Shown here: piece by piece, positions 43,425 through 52,201 of the stretch
Layout of the letters: each line of letters begins with the position of its first letter
Numbering within the stretch: position 1 is the stretch's first letter
NCBI RefSeq assembly: GCF_023684405.1
Contig: NZ_JAGSOI010000011.1
Coordinates: 1-53,953 of the forward strand
Origin: Methanococcoides seepicolus
GTDB taxonomy: Archaea; Halobacteriota; Methanosarcinia; Methanosarcinales; Methanosarcinaceae
Direction of reading: 5' to 3'
Length of the DNA: 53,953 bases
The notes under the pieces: model-generated
What the model saw: only the letters and a program-made list of their open reading frames with translations
Databases searched by the model: none
Told to the model about the DNA's origin: nothing
Made by a program: the position numbers and the translations under genes

Positions 43425-45332
43425 TTAAATGAACTTTGGCCTCATGGAAAGCAGTTTTGCAAGAGGAAGACTGCGATACGGCATATCACCTATCTCGTTG
43501 AATACGCGTTCACTCAACTCTTCTGCAGTCATTTCCACCTTCATCGGCTTCTTTGGCTCAGATTCTGCACGAATTGTCACAGTAACCTTGCCGCTCTCGA
43601 CCTCACTATCACCTATCACTGCCACATAAGGTATCCACTCACGACCTGCATCGCGTATCTTCTTACCAACGGTCTCTTCCCGGTCATCAATATCTGCACG
43701 ACACAAGAGAGAATCAGCGACCTCTTGAGCGAAATCCATATGCCTTTCAGCAATTGGAATAACACGCACCTGAGTCGGTGAAAGCCAGACAGGAAGATTT
43801 GGAACCTTACCCCCTTCTGCATCCATTGCCGCCTTTTCAAGAAGTGCATAGATACACCTCTCGATCGCACCGCTTGGAGAACAATGCAATACAGTAGGAC
43901 GGTTCATCTCGCCATTGGCATCAACATAATTGATATCATAACGCTCTGCATTCTCCACGTCTATCTGCACAGTGGAAAGTGCACTCGCTTTTGCTGTCGC
44001 ATCAACGAAATTGAACTCGAACTTAAGTACGAAATAGAAGAATCGAGTATCCCACATCTCCACAAGAACAGGCTTATCGACCTTCTTTGCAAGCTCGGTT
44101 ATGAACTCCCTGTTATCTTCATAGAACTCACGGGTAAAGCGAATAGCAACCTCAAAGTCACTCACATCGATACCGATCTTACGAAGAATATCAATGCACA
44201 TACTGTACTGTTCGCCAAACTGGGAGATAGCAGCTTCCATGTCAGGACAGAGAGTATGCATATCAGGCATTGTGAACGCACGAAGTCTGCGAAGCCCGAC
44301 AAGCTCGCCACGTTGTTCTTTCCTGAAACTGTACCTCGTCATCTCGATCATCTTAAGAGGGAGATTCTTGTAAGAGATCGTCATGTCATGGTTCATGAGG
44401 AACTGCCCGAAACATGCAGCAAATCTCAAGAACATACTCCGTTTGTCAGACTCGATGGAGTACTGACGTGCCGGGAACCGGTCAAGGTACTTTTTCAAGG
44501 TCGGGTGATTCATATCATACATCAATGGAGTCTCAACTTCCATTGCCCCGATCTTTGAAGACTCCTCGAGAACGAAGTTCTCGATAAGTGATTTCATCAT
44601 CCTGCCTTTTGGGTAATAGCGCATGTTACCGGAATCAGACCCAGGTTCATAATCCGCGATCTCGAGGCGGCGCATAAGTTCAACGTGAGGAGGTGCCTTC
44701 TCGATGTTCCTGTTCTTGGATATCTCATAGTTCACGAACTTCTGAAGATTATCATGCCCTGTAAGATCAAAGGTTTCCGCATCGTGGAGCTCACCATCTG
44801 GTGTCAGGATACGCCAGTAGGACTTTGCAGAATCCTCTGCTTTAAGAGCCTCAGAAACAACCTCTTTCTTTTCAGCATCTATAGAGACGACCTCTCCACA
44901 AGGTACAGCACCTTCCGGCCTGATAGTACGTGAAAGTTCAGAAAGCGGATGTCCTTTACAACTGATACTGAATGCCTTGTACCAGCCAAATGGAGCCCTC
45001 ATGACATTGTACTTACCCTCAAGTGCCTTTTCAATACTTTTTAGGACTGAAACAGCTACTTTCGGAGACGAAAGGTCGGAGCTTAAATGCGCATAAGGAT
45101 AAAGCATTATGCTCTCTGCCTTGACCTGACCTGCAACATTCTCTATCTCAGAGACTGCACGATCTATTATCTCCTGAGGGTTTGCTTCATCGAAGCTCTC
45201 AACGGCCATGAATGCCGTAAGTGCGTCCTCAAGACGACCCTGCTTAAAGGACTCTTCGATATCTTCCGCTACAGGAGTGCTCTTTTTTACTTCGTATTCG
45301 ATATAATCGGAATGGATGAGTAATAATTGCAT
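43425..45332 (-). CDS. thrS: threonyl-tRNA synthetase, archaeal type
   Basis: 635 residues. The archaeal editing domain, D-tyrosyl-tRNA-deacylase-like (about 1-145), replaces the bacterial N2 editing domain. The class II core has motif 2 [22 protein letters not shown] (about 315-336) and motif 3 [14 protein letters not shown] (about 491-504), followed by the anticodon-binding domain. Zinc ligand cysteine in RFAACFGQF. It starts 290 bases after the previous gene with a long leader. Confidence 0.96.
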   Translation of the reverse strand: MQLLLIHSDYIEYEVKKSTPVAEDIEESFKQGRLEDALTAFMAVESFDEANPQEIIDRAVSEIENVAGQVKAESIMLYPYAHLSSDLSSPKVAVSVLKSIEKALEGKYNVMRAPFGWYKAFSISCKGHPLSELSRTIRPEGAVPCGEVVSIDAEKKEVVSEALKAEDSAKSYWRILTPDGELHDAETFDLTGHDNLQKFVNYEISKNRNIEKAPPHVELMRRLEIADYEPGSDSGNMRYYPKGRMMKSLIENFVLEESSKIGAMEVETPLMYDMNHPTLKKYLDRFPARQYSIESDKRSMFLRFAACFGQFLMNHDMTISYKNLPLKMIEMTRYSFRKEQRGELVGLRRLRAFTMPDMHTLCPDMEAAISQFGEQYSMCIDILRKIGIDVSDFEVAIRFTREFYEDNREFITELAKKVDKPVLVEMWDTRFFYFVLKFEFNFVDATAKASALSTVQIDVENAERYDINYVDANGEMNRPTVLHCSPSGAIERCIYALLEKAAMDAEGGKVPNLPVWLSPTQVRVIPIAERHMDFAQEVADSLLCRADIDDREETVGKKIRDAGREWIPYVAVIGDSEVESGKVTVTIRAESEPKKPMKVEMTAEELSERVFNEIGDMPYRSLPLAKLLSMRPKFI

Positions 45333-45470
45333 GATTTCACCGCTTGATGGCCCTGTTAACAGAACAAACTCTACAATGTTGAAGATAGATCAAGATCTGA
45401 GTATCTCCAGTAAAGATCGTAAAGACAGGATGATTACTTGATGTCTTGCGACATGTTATACATACATTCT
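45333..45470 (-). promoter_or_regulatory. long leader of thrS
   Basis: A TATA-like GGATATTTAAAG lies at about 45470-45480, placing transcription start near 45448, so the leader would be about 115 bases, unusually long for this window. It holds a small hairpin (ATGTC-TTGC-GACAT) and the palindromes AGATCTTGATCT-like and CTGTTAACAG. GGTGAAATC precedes the ATG. No riboswitch class recognised. Confidence 0.35.
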
Positions 45471-45626
45471 TTAAATATCCTTTGTGATGAGAACGCAATG
45501 GAATTTAGAAGAAAAGGACTATTCGCCAATTAAAGACCATACCCCATATTTTTGCATTGGGCTTAAATGAGAATAACAATGGAAGAAGCTCTATTTTAGC
45601 AAGTCCTGAACAACAGAGATAATAAG
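45471..45626. other. intergenic region between thrS promoter and the permease gene
   Basis: About 150 bases. No ORF with support. Contains A+T-rich stretches only. Confidence 0.4.
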
Positions 45627-46691
45627 TCATTCATCTACTGAAGTCTCAGGCGGAACATACTCCAGATTCTCCACATAAACACGGTAAGCTGATACCAAAG
45701 TACCAAGAAGTATGGGTGCTGCAAAGAAACCCGCGATACCGCCAACAAATGCACCGCCGAGGAAGGCCAGCATTATCAAGAAAGGATGAATGTGTGACTT
45801 GATGCTTGCAAGATAGGGACGCAGGAAAAATTCAGGCGGAGCATAGATAATTATCGATGATACAACAAAGAAGATCAGCGCACTTTCAAATCCCAAACTG
45901 AAATAACGTATGATCGTAAGCACTACCAAGACCATATACCCTGCAAACATTGGAATGGCCGATGCTACGAATATGAGAGTTGCCAGTGCAAGTACATGCG
46001 AAAGACCGAAAGCATAGAACACTATGACCGAAAGAGTGCTCACTGAGAGTGCTGCATAGGCATTTCCTATGAAGATCCCACTGAGGATAACATCCATGTG
46101 ATGGACATATCTTTTAACTACATGCTGATTACCATTTGGAATTATTCTAAGGACAGAACGATAAAGTCCATCCCCGTCCGCAAGAAGGAAATAACAAACT
46201 AGAACAGCAACTAACAGATTGATCATGAACATTGCGATACCGCGGGCATAGGATACGAAAACCAGATTTCCAAGAAGAGGAAGAATGGAGAGAGATGAAG
46301 TCCATATTGTCTGCTGAATGTTCTCGTAATAAGCATCAGGAATATTGAGATTGCCAATGAAATTGAGTAGAGATTCAATGACTGCGGCCTGATTCTCAGT
46401 GATCCATATAAACTGATTGGCGATCTCGATTATGCCCATTCCAAGTATCATCACAATAGGTGTCACAATGAACATCGTAGCCACCAGAGCACCGAGATGG
46501 CGTTTCATTTTTATAAAATTGTAGATCGGACGGGCAATATATGCGAATACGAGCCCTAGCATGATACCATCAGCAAGGGGTAGGAGAATGATGATGAATA
46601 GTGAAAAAAGTAGAACTAACGCTACACCAAGGATCAGCTTCCATTTGGAACTCATTTGAGGGAACAATTTGCCCGATATATCTGTGACCAT
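45627..46691 (-). CDS. AI-2E family transporter (UPF0118) permease
   Basis: 354 residues, seven to eight helices, of the PerM/YdiK/AI-2E family. Typical features are the pair of helices at the start (about 17-50), the amphipathic cytosolic stretch around 75-130, and the C-terminal GGAFVGGIAGFFAAPILLGTL. Members export autoinducer-2 or act as Na+/H+ antiporters in some bacteria; the substrate here is unknown. I chose ATG 46691; GTG at 46700 is the alternative, neither with a ribosome-binding site, suggesting a short or no leader. Confidence 0.8.
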   Translation of the reverse strand: MVTDISGKLFPQMSSKWKLILGVALVLLFSLFIIILLPLADGIMLGLVFAYIARPIYNFIKMKRHLGALVATMFIVTPIVMILGMGIIEIANQFIWITENQAAVIESLLNFIGNLNIPDAYYENIQQTIWTSSLSILPLLGNLVFVSYARGIAMFMINLLVAVLVCYFLLADGDGLYRSVLRIIPNGNQHVVKRYVHHMDVILSGIFIGNAYAALSVSTLSVIVFYAFGLSHVLALATLIFVASAIPMFAGYMVLVVLTIIRYFSLGFESALIFFVVSSIIIYAPPEFFLRPYLASIKSHIHPFLIMLAFLGGAFVGGIAGFFAAPILLGTLVSAYRVYVENLEYVPPETSVDE

Positions 46692-46780
46692 TGGATACAC
46701 GCTAAATATTTGTGAATAATATTAATAAGTATATAATATAACAGCTACACCCTATTAAAAGTTCACTCAAGAATGTATTT

Positions 46781-48784
46781 TCACTTCCTGCCATTCAACA
46801 TGGCAGAAAGGATCTTGTCCGAATATTTCAGCACTACACATCCATCAGTACATTTACCACAGCGTATACACGAATCATTTATGTATAACCTGCCTTTGTT
46901 CGAACCCAGTTCTATGGCATTTACAGGACATACCTTCAAACAGATCCCGCATTCAGTGCATTTATTTGCACGCAGAAGTTGCTTAGCTGTCGCTTCAAGA
47001 CAGGAATGTGCATCTTCTTTGGAATTCGCTGTGACCTTCAAACTACCTGATGAAAAGAATTTCACAGTGCTGGAATCCATTTTGAGAAGGACCATACCAA
47101 GTTCTTCAGAAAAGACAGTTGAGCCCAGAATGTTCAGAATAGCAGAAGCTTCGCTGACAAGTACGCCTTTGACACTTGCCTCCACAGTAAACCCACCGTC
47201 CCTACATGGAGAAAAACCAGATGTCAACGTAATATCAAAATCGTCACTTACGATCGAAGGTTCGGTCTCAATACCAAGTTCGCTCGCGAGCTTTAGCATT
47301 TTAGGAGGAAGTTCCTTCCAGCGCCACATACCGTGCCGAACATATTCATCAGAAAGGCCTTTAGACTTTGCCCATTTCAAAAGGAAACTGTTCCATCGTT
47401 CATAGATAGAAGGATGAAGGTCTTTCAGCCTTTCATACTCAGCAGACAGTTCCGCAGGACAAAGGTAACATCCCACCCGTTCAAAACCAACATCATAGAG
47501 TGGATTATAATCGAGCTTCCTCCAATAGATATAAAGCCATACCTCAATGGCACGCCAGTCACGAATAGGGAAGATGTTCAACTGGTTCGGAACAAAGGGG
47601 TTCTTTTCACTGGCAGAGATATTTGATCTGGAAAATGATTCAAATTTACGCTTTCCATCAATGGTCAGACATACACCTTTATCCTCACTGCATTGATCAA
47701 TGATAGCACCCGCAGGCGCAAGCTTACAAACCTTGCAGCACCAGCGGAAATCCTTTGCAGGAGGACCAAAGCTCTCAAGATTCTCCCAAAAGGCATTTTC
47801 GGCTTTTGATTCAATAAGTTCGATACCCCTTTTTTCGCAATGGGAATGAACGAATTCTACGGTTTCAGGGAATTCGATACCGGTATTAAGGAAAAATGCC
47901 CTTACATCCCTGCCTTTCAGGGCACTTAGAGTAAGGTCAAGAACAACAAGGCTATCTTTTCCACCACTGAATGAAACATGCACAGGAAGTTTGCGGTGCT
48001 CCTTCTGGCTCGCAATCCCTTTGATGGTATTCATTGCGTTCTTACCAATTTTTCGCAAGTGAGGAAGATTAGCGTTAATGGCATCCTCGAGGGTTGCTAC
48101 ATTGGAGCTTAGCTTAAGGTCACTACTGGAGATCTTCCGTATCCTTAACACAGGACCATCTGAAACTGCCATATTATCGCTATCTACAAGGGAGATCCCA
48201 ACTCCAACGAGATTACCCGACACAACTATTACAGGATCCCCTGCTTTTATGTCATCGGTAGAACTTTCGATCAATTCAGAACTGACCTTTTTTCCGTTCA
48301 GATGCATTTTGGTCTTTTTCAGGGTAACAGTCCTGCTTCCGATCAGACCATGAAATACCTGTGCTCCTGCTACCGATATCTCGAAGCGGTGTTCCATCAG
48401 GGACATATCAAAAAGAAGAGTGCCGATATCCAGACCGTCCACTATGACCTGAGCGGTCTTATCCTCCCCGGAGATCTTGTTCAACAGGACCAGCCTTTCC
48501 CCCAGAGGATCACGGCCAAATTCAGAAAGCAAAAGATTGCCGAGAAGTTCACGTTCATACGGTGAACAGAACCTTATGTCACCAGGCCCGGATAGCCTAA
48601 TTTCAAAGATCTCGCCGTTGCAGACACCACACTTCTTATCAAGAAGCGGAACATTGCAATCTTTACACCAGTATATTTGAGATGTCTCGTTAGACACCTG
48701 GTTCCTTGAATGCTTTTTTTTATCAACTACACCTTTTCTGGAAGGCATCTTGTGAATTCGGGCATCGCTCTTTTTCAAATGCAT
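46781..48784 (-). CDS. multidomain PAPS reductase-like protein with zinc ribbon, PUA-like and ferredoxin domains
   Basis: 667 residues. In order: N-terminal zinc ribbon (CKDC...CGVC, about 40-55), a PUA-like beta domain (about 120-195), a PAPS-reductase PP-loop domain with SGGKDS (273-278), CCKVC (349-353) and GCYLCP (438-443), then a 2[4Fe-4S] ferredoxin module with CTECGICLKVCP and CIRCGKCTDGC near the end. PUA-like RNA binding plus PP-loop chemistry suggests thiolation or sulfur transfer on RNA rather than sulfate reduction (inference). I chose ATG 48784; a TTG at 48793 is in frame. Other methanogens have related proteins, uncharacterised. Confidence 0.8.
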   Translation of the reverse strand: MHLKKSDARIHKMPSRKGVVDKKKHSRNQVSNETSQIYWCKDCNVPLLDKKCGVCNGEIFEIRLSGPGDIRFCSPYERELLGNLLLSEFGRDPLGERLVLLNKISGEDKTAQVIVDGLDIGTLLFDMSLMEHRFEISVAGAQVFHGLIGSRTVTLKKTKMHLNGKKVSSELIESSTDDIKAGDPVIVVSGNLVGVGISLVDSDNMAVSDGPVLRIRKISSSDLKLSSNVATLEDAINANLPHLRKIGKNAMNTIKGIASQKEHRKLPVHVSFSGGKDSLVVLDLTLSALKGRDVRAFFLNTGIEFPETVEFVHSHCEKRGIELIESKAENAFWENLESFGPPAKDFRWCCKVCKLAPAGAIIDQCSEDKGVCLTIDGKRKFESFSRSNISASEKNPFVPNQLNIFPIRDWRAIEVWLYIYWRKLDYNPLYDVGFERVGCYLCPAELSAEYERLKDLHPSIYERWNSFLLKWAKSKGLSDEYVRHGMWRWKELPPKMLKLASELGIETEPSIVSDDFDITLTSGFSPCRDGGFTVEASVKGVLVSEASAILNILGSTVFSEELGMVLLKMDSSTVKFFSSGSLKVTANSKEDAHSCLEATAKQLLRANKCTECGICLKVCPVNAIELGSNKGRLYINDSCIRCGKCTDGCVVLKYSDKILSAMLNGRK

Positions 48785-48835
48785 TGAATTCAAGAATAGA
48801 ACAGGCAGGTATTAAATACTTCCATATGGACAGAG

Positions 48836-48878
48836 CAAAAAACAAAAAAAATAGATGGCAGATCAATATATCTGCCAT
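48836..48878 (-). terminator. hairpin terminator after the glutamate-synthase-like gene
   Basis: A perfect nine-base-pair stem ATGGCAGAT (48855-48863) and ATCTGCCAT (48870-48878), followed on the minus strand by a T-rich tract (complement of 48835-48854). This separates the SudAB-like pair from the PAPS-reductase-like gene. Confidence 0.8.
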
Positions 48879-48887
48879 ACATAGAAC

Positions 48888-50255
48888 TTATTTTGAAAGG
48901 TAGTTGTTGATAGTATCAGCAGCCAGCTTACCTGCGCCCATTGCACTGATAACGGTTGCTGCACCGGTCACGGCATCGCCGCCGGCACAAACGCCTTCAA
49001 TGGATGACATACCCCCCTCATCTACGACAATTGTGCCCCACGGCGTAACCTCGAGACCTTTCGAACCATCGAAGATGATGGGGTTCGGTGAAGTGCCGAT
49101 GGCCATTATAACAATATCAGCATCGACTATGTGCTCAGAGCCTTCTACGACCCCAGGCCGCCTGCGTCCTGACTCATCAGGTTCGCCAAGTTCCATCCTG
49201 ACACATTCGACGCCATTGACAGACATGTTCTCGCCTTCGATGATACGCACAGGATTGGTCAATAAGCGGAATACGATACCCTCTTCCTTTGCATGCTCGA
49301 TCTCCTCACGCCTTGCAGGAAGTTCCTCATCGCTGCGTCTGTATACAATGCTGACCTCATCTGCACCAAGTCTCAAGGCACTGCGGGCAGCATCCATTGC
49401 CACATTACCGCCACCTACAACGATAACGTTGCGGCCTCGCTTTATTGGTGTGTCGAAATTATCATTGTATGCCTTCATCAGGTTCACACGGGTAAGGAAC
49501 TCATTGGCAGAATAGACACCATTGAGGTTCTCACCCTCTATCCCCATGAACTTTGGCAGACCTGCACCGGTTCCGAGGAAGACCGCATCGAATCTGTCAG
49601 TTAGCTGGTCAAGGGTCAGTATGCGACCGATAACGTAATCCATTTTGATATCAGCGCCGAGCTTTCGGATATAATCCACCTCTTCCTTTACAATGGCCTT
49701 TGGAAGCCTGAACTCAGGAATACCATAGATCAGTACACCGCCTGCCTCATGCAAAGCTTCGAATATGGTAACTGAATGACCTGCTCTTGCAAGGTCGGAA
49801 GCTGCCGTCAGACCTGCAGGGCCTGAACCGACTATTGCCACGGTCTTACCGGTAGATGGTGCTACAACAGGGTCCTTTACACCAACTTCACGCTCACGGT
49901 CCGCACAGATCCTTTCAAGGCGACCAATGGCAATTGGTTCGCTTTTCTTTCCGAGGATACAAAGTTTCTCACACTGCTCTTCCTGAGGGCATACACGGCC
50001 GCATACAGCAGGGAGAGTGTTCGTATATTTGATGATATTGATAGCTTCCTGGAAGTCGCCTTCCTTGATCTTTGAGATAAAGCCAGGAATATCAATGTTC
50101 ACAGGACAGCCTTCCACACATTTAGGGTTCTTGCACTCGAGGCAGCGCTCTGCTTCAAGGATAGCCTGTTCTTCAGTGTATCCTAAAGCGACTTCATCGA
50201 AATTAGTGACACGGTCTTCAGGAGCTTGCTGCGGCATTTCCGGTCTTATTGACAT
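48888..50255 (-). CDS. gltA: SudA/NfnB-like flavoprotein (NADPH-dependent glutamate synthase small-chain family)
   Basis: 455 residues. N-terminal iron-sulfur region with CLECKNPKCVEGCP (about 38-51) and CGRVCPQEEQC (about 85-95), then FAD-binding GSGPAGLTAASDLARAG (about 144-160) and NAD(P)-binding GGGNVAMDAARSALRLG (about 282-298). The same architecture serves glutamate synthase, sulfide dehydrogenase and NADH-dependent ferredoxin:NADP reductase. With the next gene it forms an electron-bifurcating-type pair; I found no glutamate synthase large subunit here. I chose ATG 50255, ten bases after GGAG; a TTG at 50261 is possible. It overlaps the partner's stop by ten bases. Confidence 0.9.
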   Translation of the reverse strand: MSIRPEMPQQAPEDRVTNFDEVALGYTEEQAILEAERCLECKNPKCVEGCPVNIDIPGFISKIKEGDFQEAINIIKYTNTLPAVCGRVCPQEEQCEKLCILGKKSEPIAIGRLERICADREREVGVKDPVVAPSTGKTVAIVGSGPAGLTAASDLARAGHSVTIFEALHEAGGVLIYGIPEFRLPKAIVKEEVDYIRKLGADIKMDYVIGRILTLDQLTDRFDAVFLGTGAGLPKFMGIEGENLNGVYSANEFLTRVNLMKAYNDNFDTPIKRGRNVIVVGGGNVAMDAARSALRLGADEVSIVYRRSDEELPARREEIEHAKEEGIVFRLLTNPVRIIEGENMSVNGVECVRMELGEPDESGRRRPGVVEGSEHIVDADIVIMAIGTSPNPIIFDGSKGLEVTPWGTIVVDEGGMSSIEGVCAGGDAVTGAATVISAMGAGKLAADTINNYLSK

Positions 50256-51097
50256 TTGCAATCATCTCCGCAGCCTTTCTGGGACTTTGTGATAGCATCA
50301 GCTTCTTCTTTACGATAGAAGGACAGACGGCTCATCAACAGATTGAAGTCCACATCCTTTGCGTTGAACTCAGGGCCGTCCACACAAGCAAATTTAACCT
50401 CACCGCCAACATTGACACGGCAGCCACCACACATGCCGGTACCATCGACCATTATAGGATTGAGGCTAACGAGTGTCTCAACATCATATGATCCAGTAAC
50501 CCCTGCAACTGCACGCATCATGATAGGAGGACCGATAGCTACTATCCTGTCGATATGTTCCTCACCATCAAGAAGTTGCTTGACAAGGTCCGTTACAAAA
50601 CCATGGTGGCCCTTTGAACCATCATCAGTGGCCACAAGAACCTCATCACTGGCAGCGATCATCTCATCTTCAAGTATGAGCATGTCCTTATTGCGTGCCC
50701 CGATAATGGAAATAACCTTATTCCCAGCTGCGCGATATGCTTTTGCCTGAGGATAGATAGGAGCGATACCAACACCGCCGCCAACAAGCACAACAGTACC
50801 GAGCTTTTCGATCTCGGACTCTTTGCCAAGAGGCCCTACAAAATCAAGAAGTTCCTCGCCGGCGCTCATCTTTGCGAGCTGTTTTGTAGTTTTTCCCATT
50901 TCCTGGAAAATAATGGTGACAGATCCCTCATCTGAGTCATAGTCTGCAATTGTAAGAGGGATCCTCTCACCGGCTTCATCGATGCGAAGAATAATGAACT
51001 GCCCTGCCTTTGCAGCCGCAGCCACATCGGAAGCCTGGATGTTCATCAGGTGCACATCCGGCACCAACTGACGTTTCTCTATTATTTTGTATGCCAT
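50246..51097 (-). CDS. SudB/NfnA-like FAD/NAD-binding subunit
   Basis: 283 residues, of the dihydroorotate dehydrogenase electron-transfer / sulfide dehydrogenase beta family. Ferredoxin-reductase FAD domain at about 1-95 with IPLTIADYDSDEG, NAD domain with VVLVGGGVGIAPIYPQAKAYR (about 102-122), and [2Fe-2S] site in GTGMCGGCRVNVGGEVKFACVDGP near residue 218-241. It ends in a cysteine-rich tail. Together with the flavoprotein above it probably shuttles between NAD(P)H and ferredoxin. GTGATCAC precedes the ATG. Confidence 0.9.
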   Translation of the reverse strand: MAYKIIEKRQLVPDVHLMNIQASDVAAAAKAGQFIILRIDEAGERIPLTIADYDSDEGSVTIIFQEMGKTTKQLAKMSAGEELLDFVGPLGKESEIEKLGTVVLVGGGVGIAPIYPQAKAYRAAGNKVISIIGARNKDMLILEDEMIAASDEVLVATDDGSKGHHGFVTDLVKQLLDGEEHIDRIVAIGPPIMMRAVAGVTGSYDVETLVSLNPIMVDGTGMCGGCRVNVGGEVKFACVDGPEFNAKDVDFNLLMSRLSFYRKEEADAITKSQKGCGDDCKCQ

Positions 51098-51273
51098 GTG
51101 ATCACTTTCATGCTACAGTCGGAAGTAAGTGTACTTTATAATATTATAATATTGTTTCTCGAGAACTGCTCATATAATATAAGGCTTTCTCAAAAATGCA
51201 AAACCCGAATCAGAAGGCAGTTTTAAAATTTTGAAAGAAAAAAACCAATGAGATTAATAATAACTCAAAATTT

Positions 51274-51315
51274 ACAAAAAAAAGATGGGTTTTACCGGCA
51301 TTTTCAGCCGGTAAA
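51274..51315 (-). terminator. terminator of the tRNA transcription unit
   Basis: On the minus strand a perfect hairpin TTTACCGGC/GCCGGTAAA (51290-51298 with 51307-51315) is followed by a T-run (complement of 51275-51282). It lies a few bases after tRNA-Asp. Confidence 0.75.
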
Positions 51316-51321
51316 TTTGTA

Positions 51322-51394
51322 CGCCCGAACCGGGATTCGAACCCGAGTCGGAGCCTCGACAGGGCTCCATGATAGGCCTCTACACTATTCGGAC
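51322..51394 (-). tRNA. tRNA-Asp (anticodon GTC)
   Basis: 73 bases. Acceptor GTCCGAA pairs with TTCGGGC (one G-U), T arm CCGGG-TTCGAAT-CCCGG in reverse order, anticodon stem GGAGCC/GGCTCC with loop CTGTCGA (anticodon GTC), discriminator G as in aspartate tRNAs. No encoded CCA. It is downstream of tRNA-Tyr and probably in the same transcript. Confidence 0.93.
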
Positions 51395-51473
51395 ATTGCG
51401 TTTGTTTGCTGTGTGAGCACACCCTTAATACGCTGCCAGGTATATAAACCTTTCGCGAATTTAGGATGTTAAG

Positions 51474-51582
51474 TCCCGCCTCCCAGACTCGAACCGGGGA
51501 CATCGCGGTGCCTGCGCGGTATGTGCGACAAGTCGCATATTCCATACTACAGCCGCGCACTCTACCACTGAGTTAAGGCGGG
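51474..51582 (-). tRNA. tRNA-Tyr (anticodon GTA) with 37-base intron
   Basis: 109 bases in the gene. Acceptor CCCGCCT pairs with AGGCGGG, with the C1:G72 pair typical of archaeal tRNA-Tyr; D arm ACTC...GAGT; anticodon stem CGCGG/CCGCG with loop CTGTAG|A; T arm CCCGG-TTCGAGT-CTGGG; discriminator A. Between positions 37 and 38 lies an intron, mapped to 51510-51546, which is removed by the archaeal endonuclease. A small uncertainty of a base or two in the intron boundary remains. Confidence 0.93.
51510..51546 (-). other. tRNA-Tyr intron
   Basis: 37 bases starting TATGGAATATGCGAC and ending CCGCGCAGGC on the minus strand. It has the internal stem TATGCGAC/GTCGCACATA; with the anticodon stem it can form the bulge-helix-bulge motif of archaeal tRNA splicing sites. 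Confidence 0.85.
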
Positions 51583-51834
51583 TCATACTGAGATCAGCAT
51601 CATCCCATCCCACTTGTGTGAGATACAACCCCTCCATAGCTATAATAATACTTATTCTTTTCGCCGCCTGAGCAAAAACAAAGCAAAGAATAGACCAAAT
51701 GGCAATGAAAACTACCAGAAAAGCGTGCTAAGTCAAAAAGAAAAGAGTGTAAACAACAAAAAAATAAAAAGAAATGGCAGTTACAAAGCCTATCCCAAAT
51801 AACTGCCCACTTATACAAACTGATTTAGTCCTTC
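51583..51834. other. intergenic stretch upstream of tRNA-Tyr
   Basis: About 250 bases. It holds the tRNA-Tyr promoter (TATA-like ATTATTATAGC on the minus strand at about 51637-51650) and a T-rich run on the minus strand (complement of about 51758-51772) that could terminate the truncated radical SAM gene. Confidence 0.4.
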
Positions 51835-52128
51835 TCAGAAGGTTGTGACGTCGCCGTTGACAACCATATCAGTGATCTTTGCGATCTCCTCAGGATCAAG
51901 TGTTGCCCTCATAGTATCCCGTTCACAGCGGTTTGGGCAATAAGCACACTCCCCTGCGCAGGAATTTGATAATAATGTCTTATAAAGCTGTATGCATCTT
52001 CCATCGGGACCGAACGCATGGCAGACCGCACTCTGGTTGCAACTGTCATATTTAGTTCCTGAGGAGAGTAATTTCATTCTCTCCGATAATGTCAGGTGTT
52101 GTTCGTTCGTTCTTTCAGCAATCATCAA
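51835..52128 (-). CDS. truncated radical SAM protein (COG4277-like N-terminus)
   Basis: 97 residues, ending after the first cluster region. Residues 20-78 show the pattern of the large radical SAM family proposed for DNA repair or modification: ALKYDSCNQSAVCHAFGPDG-type region, PDGRCIQLYKTLLSNSC, then C57-x3-C61-x2-C64 (SCAGECAYCPNRC) which binds the [4Fe-4S] cluster. The usual protein is several times longer, with the SAM-binding strands that are missing here. After the TGA the same frame has further stops. It is either a decayed gene or a small iron-sulfur protein that kept the motif. Confidence 0.65.
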   Translation of the reverse strand: MMIAERTNEQHLTLSERMKLLSSGTKYDSCNQSAVCHAFGPDGRCIQLYKTLLSNSCAGECAYCPNRCERDTMRATLDPEEIAKITDMVVNGDVTTF

Positions 52129-52201
52129 TTGATAGATTACAGCGTAGCCATATAATCGCCAGCCAAGCGAAGTGAAAGTATTATTTCTAAAAAAGAGAAG
52201 A

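Noticed and set aside
43884-44558. 224-codon plus-strand ORF opposite thrS
   Set aside because: Antisense shadow of a highly conserved synthetase gene; no upstream signals.
51210-51560. 116-codon minus-strand ORF across both tRNA genes
   Set aside because: It reads through tRNA-Asp and the tRNA-Tyr intron; the tRNA folds explain the sequence.
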